Source: Nitrospira sp. (GTDB lineage: Bacteria; Nitrospirota; Nitrospiria; Nitrospirales; Nitrospiraceae). Taken from it: 7,736 nt of DNA. The position numbers were made by a program, and so were the translations under genes. Where the stretch lies: positions 1 to 7,736 of the forward strand of contig JANYBU010000305.1 of assembly GCA_025360665.1 (NCBI GenBank), written 5' to 3'. Shown piece after piece: positions 1 to 5,694 of this stretch; the first letter of the stretch is position 1; the number at the start of each line of letters is the position of its first letter. A model generated the notes under the pieces. That model saw nothing but the letters and a program-made list of their open reading frames with translations, did not search any database and was not told the DNA's origin.

Positions 1-96
1 ATCATCGACAACCTCCGTCACCCGATCGGCATTCTGACAACCAGCGACATTCTCCGTGCCATCGTCCACCGAAGCCCTCTCGATCTCCGGACATAA
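1..96 (+). CDS. CBS-domain protein, C-terminal tail (5' partial)
   Basis: Frame 1 is open from the left edge to TAA at 94-96 and gives 31 residues ending a protein whose body lies outside the window. The visible piece contains PIGILTTSDILRAIV, which matches the end of a CBS domain: a G-[IVL]-[IVL]-[ST]-x-x-D-[ILV] strand-turn-helix followed by a short basic tail. CBS domains occur in pairs and bind adenosyl nucleotides to regulate an attached enzyme or channel, or form stand-alone regulators. The protein seems to end right after the domain, so it could be a short stand-alone CBS-pair protein or a larger one with C-terminal CBS domains. The fragment cannot separate these. The domain call is fairly sure; the role of the whole protein is unknown. 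Confidence 0.72.
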   Translation: MIDNLRHPIGILTTSDILRAIVHRSPLDLRT

Positions 97-165
97 TCAA
101 CCCTGATTTATCTTGCGGCCTTGCGTCTCCGAACGACCGCAGGCTCACCGACGCGTGGACAGACC

Positions 166-187
166 CTAGCAGGCTACGGAAAAACTC
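166..187. repeat. Degenerate outer copy of the palindromic repeat end
   Basis: This stretch begins CTAGCAGG and continues into an A-run. It resembles the reverse complement of 349-370, the right end of the neighbouring palindromic repeat. The first eight bases are an exact inverted match to CCTGCTAG at 363-370, and roughly two thirds of the next fourteen agree. It may be the remnant of a second repeat copy, or the true outer end of a larger nested element spanning 166-370. Nothing else is recognisable in 97-165. Confidence 0.4.
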
Positions 188-244
188 TATGGGCACGCCT
201 GACTTTAAATGGTCTGTACCTCTTGGACAATAGGAACACACTTC

Positions 245-367
245 GCAGGATGCTCAAAAGCCTGTCCAGCAAGGCCGCAGCGAGCGAAGAGGCGAGGCGT
301 ACGCTTCGGTACGTTGAGCCTCTGAGCGATGCGAGAACGAAGCTGGCAGACTTTTTCAGCATCCTGC
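245..367. repeat. Palindromic intergenic repeat abutting the MEKHLA gene stop
   Basis: The ends are inverted copies: GCAGGATGCT at 245-254 pairs perfectly with AGCATCCTGC at 358-367. Pairing continues inward through A/T runs (256-259 with 353-356) and an imperfect CCTGTCCAGC / GCTGGCAGA stretch. The centre holds a nested hairpin: AGAGGC 288-293 pairs with GCCTCT 318-323, and CGTAC 298-302 with GTACG 309-313 around a GCTTCG loop. The roughly 120-bp element could fold into one long cruciform or RNA hairpin. From memory, very similar sequences recur between genes in Nitrospira genomes; this is not checked. It has no coding capacity and lies just downstream of the minus-strand MEKHLA gene, where it could act as a terminator or mRNA 3'-end stabiliser. 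Confidence 0.7.
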
Positions 368-837
368 TAGGTCAACCAGGTCCATTGCGAAAAGGTGGCA
401 GCTTGCCCGACTCTCTGTCCCTTTGCATCCACGACATTCCAGATGAGGGCGTTCTCGACGAGAAAGCGGCGGCCGGTTGAAGTAATTCTCACACCTCGGT
501 AGGTGTCGAGATAGCCACGTGTTCTAGCTTGCTCCAACATCCATTCCCGCTCGGCTCGATTGATCGGCTCAGCCGTCAGCTGCGACGGTGTCTTGATGAG
601 TTTCTCCCAGGTCAACTCCCATAGCTCTAATGCGACTTGATTCCCGTAATTGAGGAGAGGATCCTCTTCGATCCCGTGAGATACGACGACAAAGGAAGAC
701 CGGAAGAGTTTGTGGGCCTGACAGTCTGAATCTCCCACTCGCTCGAGCAGTTCACGGGTAGTCCAGTAACGAAAACTGTTGAGGAGCAGTTGCGACCATT
801 CGACGATGGCAGGATTCGTCCATATTTGAGAAGTCAC
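367..837 (-). CDS. MEKHLA-domain protein
   Basis: This 156-residue soluble protein matches the MEKHLA domain family, a PAS-related fold, along nearly its whole length. Recognisable conserved blocks are SF near residues 21-22, the LF..SFVVVSHG segment (44-55), EEDPLLNYGN (57-66), ALELWE (69-74), PSQLTAEP (84-91), RAEREWML (94-101), GYLDTYRGVRIT..GRRF (108-125), the ENALIWNVVD segment (128-137) and GQAATFSQW (144-152). In plants the domain sits at the C-terminus of HD-ZIP III transcription factors; bacterial versions are stand-alone and their function is unknown, with redox or light sensing only proposed. The start is GTG at 837-835, supported by GGAGG (rc of 846-850) eight bases upstream. The TAG stop coincides with the end of a palindromic repeat. 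It is transcribed divergently from leuC, 186 bp away, with no evident functional link. Its GC content looks somewhat lower than that of the leu genes. Confidence 0.88.
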   Translation of the reverse strand: MTSQIWTNPAIVEWSQLLLNSFRYWTTRELLERVGDSDCQAHKLFRSSFVVVSHGIEEDPLLNYGNQVALELWELTWEKLIKTPSQLTAEPINRAEREWMLEQARTRGYLDTYRGVRITSTGRRFLVENALIWNVVDAKGQRVGQAATFSQWTWLT

Positions 838-938
838 GGCACAATCCTCCGTGGCAATCGCAGGGAAAGGGCCTCGAACTCACCGACCACGCGATGTACC
901 ACGTCCGTTCGGTCAACACAAGAATATGGTAAGGACTC

Positions 939-969
939 TTGTACAGACCATAGGAGGACTCTGTATAAT
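939..969 (+). promoter_or_regulatory. Predicted sigma70-type promoter of leuC
   Basis: A perfect TATAAT lies at 964-969. A TTGTAC hexamer at 939-944 (TTG of the -35 consensus) sits 19 bases upstream, slightly longer than the optimum of 17. Transcription would begin near 976 and leave a leader of about 47 bases before the leuC ATG at 1024. AGGACTCT occurs twice with a 23-base period (932-939 and 955-962), each copy followed within one base by GTA. AGGAGG (952-957) and CCTCCT (973-978) form an inverted pair around the -10. These could be operator sequences but are unproven. No leucine-rich leader peptide or T-box-like structure is apparent in the short leader. Confidence 0.5.
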
Positions 970-1023
970 GTGCCTCCTCTCGGATGAGCGCGTTCGAGGG
1001 AGACCAATCATTGAGGAGTTACC

Positions 1024-2427
1024 ATGGCCGGTCAAACCCTCTTCGACAAAATCTGGGAGTCTCACGTCGTCCGCGCAGAGCCGGACGGGACCACCCTCCT
1101 CTATATCGATCGTCAGCTGGTCCACGAAGTCACGTCGCCGCAGGCCTTTGAAGGGCTCAAGCTCTCGGGCCGTCGGCCTCGACGCCCTGGTGCCACATTA
1201 GCGGTGCCGGATCACAATGTCCCCACGACCGACCGGACCCTGGGCATCACCGATCCCCTCAGTGCGGTACAGGTCCGGACGCTTGAGGGGAATTGCCGTG
1301 ACTTTGGCATCACGCTCTTCGGCATGAACGACATCCGTCAAGGCGTGGTGCACGTGATCGGGCCCGAACAGGGCTTTACCCTGCCGGGGACGACCATTGT
1401 GTGCGGCGACTCGCACACGTCGACACATGGAGCGTTCGGCGCGTTGGCCTTCGGCATCGGCACCAGCGAAGTGGAGCATGTATTGGCTACCCAATGCTTG
1501 GTGCAGAAACGACCCAAGACCATGGAGGTCCGCGTCGACGGGGCGCTGTCTAAGCTCTGTTCGGCGAAGGACGTTATTCTGGCAATCATCGGAAAAATCG
1601 GCACAGCCGGCGGTACCGGTTATGTCATCGAGTACACGGGCTCGGCGATCCGCGCCCTCAGCATGGAAGGGCGCATGACGCTCTGCAACATGTCGATCGA
1701 GGCTGGCGCGCGCGCCGGGATGGTCGCACCGGACGAGAAGACCGTCGCCTATATCAAAGGACGTCCGTTGGCTCCGAAGGCAGAGCTGTTCGAACAGGCC
1801 GTGCAAGTCTGGCAATATCTAAAAACCGATGCGAACGCGACATACGATATGACCGTCACGATGCGGGCCGAGGACATCGCGCCGCAAGTCAGCTGGGGCA
1901 CCAGTCCCGGGATGGTGACCGGCATCGATCAACGAGTACCGGACCCGCGTACGATCACCGACGAGAACCAGCGCCAGGCCACTGAGCGGGCATTGGAATA
2001 CATGGGCCTCATCCCGAACATGCCTATGACAGATATCAAAATCGATACCGTGTTCATCGGGTCCTGCACCAACTCACGCATCGAAGACCTCCGCCTTGCG
2101 GCCAACTTGGCCAAGGGCAAGAGCGTCGCCACGGGAGTGCGGGCGATGGTGGTGCCGGGCTCGGGCCTGGTGAAACAGCAGGCTGAACAGGAAGGGCTCG
2201 ACCGACTGTTCAAAGAGGCGGGATTCGAGTGGCGGGAGGCCGGCTGTAGTATGTGTCTGGCGATGAATGCCGACGTGCTTCAGCCCGGAGAGCGCTGCGC
2301 CTCGACCAGCAATCGAAATTTCGAGGGGCGCCAGGGGGCCGGCGGCCGGACCCATCTCGTGTCGCCCGCGATGGCAGTAGCCGCGGCAGTCGAGGGTCAT
2401 TTCGTCGACATTCGCCATTGGTCCTGA
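1024..2427 (+). CDS. leuC: 3-isopropylmalate dehydratase large subunit
   Basis: LeuC is the [4Fe-4S] catalytic subunit of isopropylmalate isomerase, which with LeuD converts 2-isopropylmalate to 3-isopropylmalate in cytosolic leucine biosynthesis. The 467-residue length matches the usual bacterial LeuC of about 466. Visible motifs are TLFDKIWESHVV at the N-terminus (5-16), PDHNVPT (62-68), the aconitase-family signature CGDSHTSTHGAFG (127-139), GIGTSEVEHVLATQ (144-157) and IGSCTNSRIEDLR (345-357). The three expected cluster ligands are C348, C408 and C411 (GCSMC). The end carries STSNRNFEGRQG (427-438) and LVSPAMAVAAA. The ATG is supported by GAGGAG at 1013-1018, five bases upstream. It is the first gene of leuC-leuD-small protein; leuA and leuB are not in the window. 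No key residue is missing. Confidence 0.97.
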   Translation: MAGQTLFDKIWESHVVRAEPDGTTLLYIDRQLVHEVTSPQAFEGLKLSGRRPRRPGATLAVPDHNVPTTDRTLGITDPLSAVQVRTLEGNCRDFGITLFGMNDIRQGVVHVIGPEQGFTLPGTTIVCGDSHTSTHGAFGALAFGIGTSEVEHVLATQCLVQKRPKTMEVRVDGALSKLCSAKDVILAIIGKIGTAGGTGYVIEYTGSAIRALSMEGRMTLCNMSIEAGARAGMVAPDEKTVAYIKGRPLAPKAELFEQAVQVWQYLKTDANATYDMTVTMRAEDIAPQVSWGTSPGMVTGIDQRVPDPRTITDENQRQATERALEYMGLIPNMPMTDIKIDTVFIGSCTNSRIEDLRLAANLAKGKSVATGVRAMVVPGSGLVKQQAEQEGLDRLFKEAGFEWREAGCSMCLAMNADVLQPGERCASTSNRNFEGRQGAGGRTHLVSPAMAVAAAVEGHFVDIRHWS

Positions 2428-2444
2428 TGAAATTGACGATGTAC

Positions 2445-2490
2445 TCATTGAATCATTTTGCCGATGAAACAATTGTTAATGACTCAATGA
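2445..2490. promoter_or_regulatory. Intercistronic inverted repeat between leuC and leuD
   Basis: In the 81-bp AT-rich gap between the leuC stop and the leuD start, TCATTGAATCATT (2445-2457) pairs with AATGACTCAATGA (2478-2490) at 12 of 13 positions. The single mismatch is A2452 against C2483. The 20-base loop ends in a perfect palindrome, AACAATTGTT (2468-2477). ATGAAACAAT is repeated at 2464-2473 and 2487-2496. No T-run follows, so it is not a canonical terminator. It could be an mRNA processing or stability element setting LeuC:LeuD ratios, or a protein-binding site. The leuD ribosome-binding site GAGGA (2498-2502) lies just outside the stem. Confidence 0.45.
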
Positions 2491-2508
2491 AACAATAGAG
2501 GAATCCAG

Positions 2509-3147
2509 ATGCAAGCTTTCACGCAAATATCTGGTCTGGTCGCGCCACTGGACCGCGTCAATGTCGATACCGATCAAATCATCCCGAAGCAATTTCTGAA
2601 GACGATCAAGCGGACCGGGCTCCGCGAAGGGTTGTTCTACGATTGGCGTAAACAGAAGGACGGTTCACAGGACCCGGCGTTCTTTTTGAATCAACCGCGA
2701 TTTCAGGGCGCGACGATTCTCCTGACACGCGATAACTTTGGGTGCGGATCGTCGCGTGAACATGCCCCCTGGGCGCTCCTCGACCAGGGCTTCCGTTGTG
2801 TCATTGCGTCGAGCTTCGCCGACATCTTCTACAACAACTGCTTCCAAAACGGCATGCTGCCCGTGGTGTTGAAGGCCGACGAGGTCCTGGCGATGATGAA
2901 AGACGTCCTGGCGACGCCCGGGTACCACCTGACGGTGGACCTCGGAAACCAGACAGTGACCACCCCGGACAATACTCATTGTCGCTTCGAGATCGACCCA
3001 TTCCGAAAAGACTGCTTGTATCGGGGTCTCGACGCCATCGGATTGACGTTGCAACACGAGGCAGCCATCGCCGCCTACGAGACTCGACGGAAAGCCGAGG
3101 CTCCCTGGTTATTCACGGATCTTCGCCATAACCTAGGAAGAGCTTGA
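2509..3147 (+). CDS. leuD: 3-isopropylmalate dehydratase small subunit
   Basis: LeuD is the swivel-domain subunit that completes the isopropylmalate isomerase active site with LeuC. The 212 residues are the length of the longer (E. coli-like, about 200 residue) LeuD class rather than the short archaeal-type proteins near 165. Motifs seen are PLDRVNVDTDQIIPKQFLKTI (13-33), the strongly conserved NFGCGSSREHAPWAL (76-90), SSFADIFYNNCFQNGMLP (101-118) and a C-terminal DAIGLTL (175-181). The ATG at 2509 follows GAGGA with a six-base spacer. It is probably cotranscribed with leuC despite the 81-bp gap. Its TGA overlaps the ATG of the next gene, suggesting translational coupling. The sequence looks intact and functional. 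Confidence 0.97.
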   Translation: MQAFTQISGLVAPLDRVNVDTDQIIPKQFLKTIKRTGLREGLFYDWRKQKDGSQDPAFFLNQPRFQGATILLTRDNFGCGSSREHAPWALLDQGFRCVIASSFADIFYNNCFQNGMLPVVLKADEVLAMMKDVLATPGYHLTVDLGNQTVTTPDNTHCRFEIDPFRKDCLYRGLDAIGLTLQHEAAIAAYETRRKAEAPWLFTDLRHNLGRA

Positions 3148-3497
3148 TGAAAAAGCTCTTTCTGATGCTCGTGTTCTTGTGCTTCATCGGCACGGCCTAT
3201 CTGCTCGTCGCCTTCAACTACGGCTACTCAGACGGAAACCGAGCCGGCTATATTCAGAAATTTTCCAAGAAGGGGTGGGTCTGCAAGACTCACGAGGGCG
3301 AGTTGGCAATGACCACCGTGCCAGGGCTCGCGCCGGTGCTCTGGGAGTTCACCGTCCGGGATGACAAGGTTGCGTCACAGCTAACCCAAGTGATGGGGAA
3401 ACGGCTGGTGCTTCACTATAAAGAGTATCGCTACCTCCCGACGACCTGCTTCGGAGAGACCGCCTACTTCGTCGACCGCGTCGAGGTCGCTGAATAA
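3147..3497 (+). CDS. Small membrane-anchored protein of unknown function, coupled to leuD
   Basis: This 116-residue protein has a strongly hydrophobic N-terminus, a KK-headed segment at about residues 4-22 that could be an uncleaved anchor or a signal peptide. A compact soluble part follows: SDGNRAGYIQKFSKKGWVCKTHEGEL (28-53), WEFTV.DD..A (66-76), GKRLVLHY (84-91) and CFGETAYFVDRVE (101-113). Cysteines 46 and 101 could form a disulfide outside the membrane. From memory, similar short proteins with the S-G-x-R-x-G-x-I-x-K-F-S-x-K-G pattern are widespread, and some carry an erroneous '6-phosphogluconate dehydrogenase' label; I know of no proven function. ATG at 3147 is chosen over TTG at 3144 because AGGAAG (3135-3140) is better spaced for it and it overlaps the leuD stop as TGATG. 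The position implies coexpression with leuCD but does not show a role in leucine synthesis. Confidence 0.85.
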   Translation: MKKLFLMLVFLCFIGTAYLLVAFNYGYSDGNRAGYIQKFSKKGWVCKTHEGELAMTTVPGLAPVLWEFTVRDDKVASQLTQVMGKRLVLHYKEYRYLPTTCFGETAYFVDRVEVAE

Positions 3498-3524
3498 ACT
3501 CCCGCCTCTCTCGACTCCAGCTCA

Positions 3525-3701
3525 AGCCCGGACTATTCATGAATGCCGTCGCGAGGCGTTCGAGACCGAAGCCCGCCGGGGCTTCTCGCAAGTAAGGCCG
3601 ACGTAGGCGTACAGGCAGTCCGTCGAGGAGGCTGAACGAGAAAAGCCCCGCCGGGCGAGAGGATCGGACGACGGAGCAGGTATTCATGAATAGTCCGGGC
3701 T
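3525..3701. repeat. Palindromic MITE-like element with 20-bp perfect inverted ends
   Basis: AGCCCGGACTATTCATGAAT at 3525-3544 is exactly inverted at 3682-3701. Inside lies a second imperfect inverted pair, GCCCGCCGGGGCTT near 3581 against AAGCCCCGCCGGGC near 3643, so most of the 177 bp can fold back on itself. No reading frame inside looks like a protein, and I could not identify a target-site duplication with confidence. It lies between the convergent small leuD-linked gene and the DUF1566 gene. The ends resemble those of the element at 4339-4487, so this seems to be a family of dispersed repeats. Whether it moves with a transposase elsewhere (MITE or REP type) or spreads otherwise is unknown. 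Confidence 0.75.
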
Positions 3702-3707
3702 GGGTTC

Positions 3708-3725
3708 CCCGCTGAAAACAGCGGG
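3708..3725. terminator. Short GC-rich hairpin between convergent genes
   Basis: CCCGCTG (3708-3714) pairs perfectly with CAGCGGG (3719-3725) around an AAAA loop. It is placed where transcripts of the plus-strand small gene and the minus-strand DUF1566 gene converge, about 30 bases past the latter's stop. There is no T-tract on either strand, so it is not a textbook intrinsic terminator. It may be a terminator lacking a U-run, an RNA 3'-end stabiliser, or an appendage of the adjacent palindromic element. Confidence 0.3.
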
Positions 3726-3754
3726 ACATAGTAACCTTGTTAAGACGCCCGACA

Positions 3755-4324
3755 TTACCGATCCGCATTCATGCCACCATGAACACACCAAACTTGGACG
3801 CTGTGGGCCCAATTGATGAAGGTCGCACCGCCGCCCAAGCCGAAATGCACGCCCCACGCGCCTGAAGGATCCTCGGCAACCTTCGCCGCCGTCCAATAGA
3901 CGGCTGACTGGACAGCCAGAAACGGATGGCCCGGTGGCAGGGTCGGGCCCGGAGGGGCCACGGAGGGATCCACCAGACTGCTCAACTCTGGCATGGACGG
4001 CAGCCGCCAACCTTTCTGGCCTCCGACAGTTTTCTCGATGCAGGTGCGGCGGGCCACGCTCCACCTGGCAGTCGTCGTCTGCGGGGACTTCTCCCAGACC
4101 AAGCCGGTTTCTTTATCCAACACCGCATCGCTGTGGAAGGCCGGCAGGATGACGAACCGTTGCGCTGCCGGCAGAGCGTTGTTCAAGTTTTGGGTGACGC
4201 CCGACAGCTCGGTCGGCACTCCTTGCGCGCCCGCTGGTGCGTCTGCACTGCCACCGCCTGCGACGAGCAGCCCGCCAAGCACCAGCGCGCCCATCGTGAC
4301 GGTGGGAAACCGTCGCCTCTTCAT
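3755..4324 (-). CDS. Secreted DUF1566-domain protein
   Basis: The 189-residue product begins with a basic KRRR stretch and a hydrophobic Ala/Gly/Leu segment (about residues 9-24). Small-residue sites near ADA (27-29) and AGA (31-33) suggest signal-peptide cleavage and export to the periplasm; there is no lipobox cysteine. The mature part has the DUF1566 (Lcl C-terminal-like) pattern: VLDKETGLVWEKSP (68-81), a W..A...C helix (88-95), VGGQKGWRLPSMPELSSLVD (100-119), LPPGHPF, SAVYWTA (140-146), a glycine-rich stretch and VWCVHGG (178-184). Two cysteines, about 85 residues apart, could pair. Such proteins are common and often multicopy in environmental bacteria; their role is not established. ATG at 4324-4322 is preferred, with AGGGAGGG just upstream. 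The GTG codon directly before it (4327-4325) is an alternative start that adds one residue. Confidence 0.85.
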   Translation of the reverse strand: MKRRRFPTVTMGALVLGGLLVAGGGSADAPAGAQGVPTELSGVTQNLNNALPAAQRFVILPAFHSDAVLDKETGLVWEKSPQTTTARWSVARRTCIEKTVGGQKGWRLPSMPELSSLVDPSVAPPGPTLPPGHPFLAVQSAVYWTAAKVAEDPSGAWGVHFGLGGGATFINWAHSVQVWCVHGGMNADR

Positions 4325-4338
4325 CACTCCCTCCCTTC

Positions 4339-4487
4339 GCCCACGTTATTCATGACGGTTCGTCGTCCCCCACCCATCCTTCCCCCATACTAGGGGGGAG
4401 GGTGAGGGAGGGCGAGCTTGCCGGCCAAAGGCTCGTCGTAGCAGCGGACCGACGATTGCAGCAGAAGCCTTCATGAATCATGCGGGC
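4339..4487. repeat. Second palindromic element filling the corA-DUF1566 gap
   Basis: GCCCACGTTATTCATGA (4339-4355) and the reverse complement of 4471-4487 (GCCCGCATGATTCATGA) agree at 14 of 17 positions. The ends share AGCCCG and ATTCATGA with the element at 3525-3701, but the interior differs. It contains a C-run/G-run hairpin (TCCCCC 4381-4386 with GGGGGA 4394-4399) in a strongly strand-skewed tract. The element occupies nearly the whole space between the corA stop codon and the DUF1566 ribosome-binding site. It is likely to affect any read-through transcript from corA. No protein-coding potential is seen. Confidence 0.6.
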
Positions 4488-5542
4488 TAAACCCACTTCT
4501 TCCGGTTGAAAAATCCCAGCATGCCGATCGCGATCACTACCATCACGCCAAGCACCAGCGGGTAGCCCCATTCCCATTTAAGCTCCGGCATGTGCTCGAA
4601 ATTCATCCCGTAGATACCGACGATGAAGGTCAGCGGCATGAATATCGTCGTAATGATCGTCAGAACCTTCATCACCGCGTTCAGCCGATAGCTGATGCTC
4701 GACAGATAGATATCGAGACTGGCTGAGACCATTTCGCGAAGCGTCTCGATGGTATCCACGATCTGAACCACGTGATCGTACACATCGCGGAAGAATACCT
4801 TCGTCGATTCCTGTAAGAAGGGGCATTCCGATCGGGAGAGATTGTTCGTCGCTTCACGGAGTGGCCACACCGCCCGCCGCAGAAACAGCAACTGCCGTTT
4901 GAGGGCGTGAATCTGGCGCAGTGTCTCCGGCTTAGGATCGCTGACCACCAGATCTTGCAGCGCTTCGATCTTCTCGCCTAACACCTCCAACACAGCGAAG
5001 TATTGATCCACAATCGCATCGACCAGTGCATAGAGCAGATAATCGGCCCCGGAATGCCGCAGGCGTCCCTTACCCCCACGAAGACGATCCCGCACCGGTG
5101 TGAAGACGTCGGTCCCGTTTTCCTGGAAGGACAGCACAAAGTTCCGTCCGAAGACCAGACTCACTTGTTCGACAATGATATCCTGTCGGTCGGTGACTGA
5201 GAGCATCTTCATCACCAGGAACAAGCAGGTCTCATAGTCGTCGAGTTTCGGCCTCTGATCGGTGTTGGCAATATCTTCGAGGAGCAGGGGATGGAGCTGG
5301 AACTGCTTCCCGAACGATTCCAGAATGTCCATCTTGTGGACGCCCCCGACATCCACCCAGGTGACAGACTCATCGGTCGGTGGCGCAAGCACATCGGGCG
5401 ACGGGTCCTGGCGTTCGTCGCAGCGAGTGCCGGCATAGTTGAAGGCAGTGATCGTGACCTTGTCCGTTTTTTTCTCGCCGATATGGACAAGGGTGCCCGG
5501 GGGAAGCCCCGTCTTTCTGGATCGTTTCTGGACCAGCTTCAT
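4487..5542 (-). CDS. corA: Magnesium/cobalt transporter CorA
   Basis: CorA is a homopentameric inner-membrane channel for Mg2+ (also Co2+, Ni2+) with a large cytoplasmic N-terminal funnel. The 351-residue length is typical of the Thermotoga-type subfamily. Visible features are the N-terminal alpha/beta domain with WVDVGGVHK (62-70), HPLLLEDI (84-91) and QRPKLDDYE (96-104), then long charged helices at about 180-290 (stalk). The first membrane helix at about 290-311 ends in the invariant pore signature YGMNF, with GMN at 312-314. The periplasmic loop has the usual MPEL sequence, a second helix spans about 327-345, and the tail is basic (NRKKW). The ATG at 5542-5540 follows GAGG with suitable spacing. 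It is divergent from the phosphatase gene and has a palindromic repeat directly at its 3' end. It appears intact. Confidence 0.96.
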   Translation of the reverse strand: MKLVQKRSRKTGLPPGTLVHIGEKKTDKVTITAFNYAGTRCDERQDPSPDVLAPPTDESVTWVDVGGVHKMDILESFGKQFQLHPLLLEDIANTDQRPKLDDYETCLFLVMKMLSVTDRQDIIVEQVSLVFGRNFVLSFQENGTDVFTPVRDRLRGGKGRLRHSGADYLLYALVDAIVDQYFAVLEVLGEKIEALQDLVVSDPKPETLRQIHALKRQLLFLRRAVWPLREATNNLSRSECPFLQESTKVFFRDVYDHVVQIVDTIETLREMVSASLDIYLSSISYRLNAVMKVLTIITTIFMPLTFIVGIYGMNFEHMPELKWEWGYPLVLGVMVVIAIGMLGFFNRKKWV

Positions 5543-5694
5543 CGGTAGAGACCTCGCAGGACACCCTGCTTGTACGCAGGTTCTCTGCGATGGTCAAGAG
5601 GACCGTCGGCGCGGGTCACCGGCTGCCGTCTTTCTTCTTTGCCGATCCAGCGATACCTGCTACTCTGCCTGCTCCACTCTGCGAGGCATGCAAC

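Noticed and set aside
121..480. 119-codon plus-strand frame over the first repeat
   Set aside because: It runs through a palindromic repeat and the antisense end of the MEKHLA gene, and has no supported ribosome-binding site or family.
888..921. Possible minus-strand promoter for the MEKHLA gene (TTGTGT, 17 bases, TACATC)
   Set aside because: Both boxes match the consensus at only about half of their positions, as expected by chance.
1198..1815. 205-codon minus-strand open frame inside leuC
   Set aside because: It lies wholly within the confidently identified leuC, has no recognisable motifs and reads as a high-GC antisense shadow.
2478..2489. TGACTCA sequence reminiscent of the yeast Gcn4 site in an amino-acid biosynthesis operon
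   Set aside because: Gcn4 is eukaryotic; the match is seven bases inside an inverted repeat and is coincidental.
3349..3768. 139-codon minus-strand frame across the palindromic element
   Set aside because: It covers a repeat and the antisense end of the small gene; the product is low-complexity and arginine-rich.
4381..4399. C-run/G-run hairpin as a corA terminator
   Set aside because: No T-tract follows on the minus strand, and it lies about 90 bases past corA inside a repeat element.
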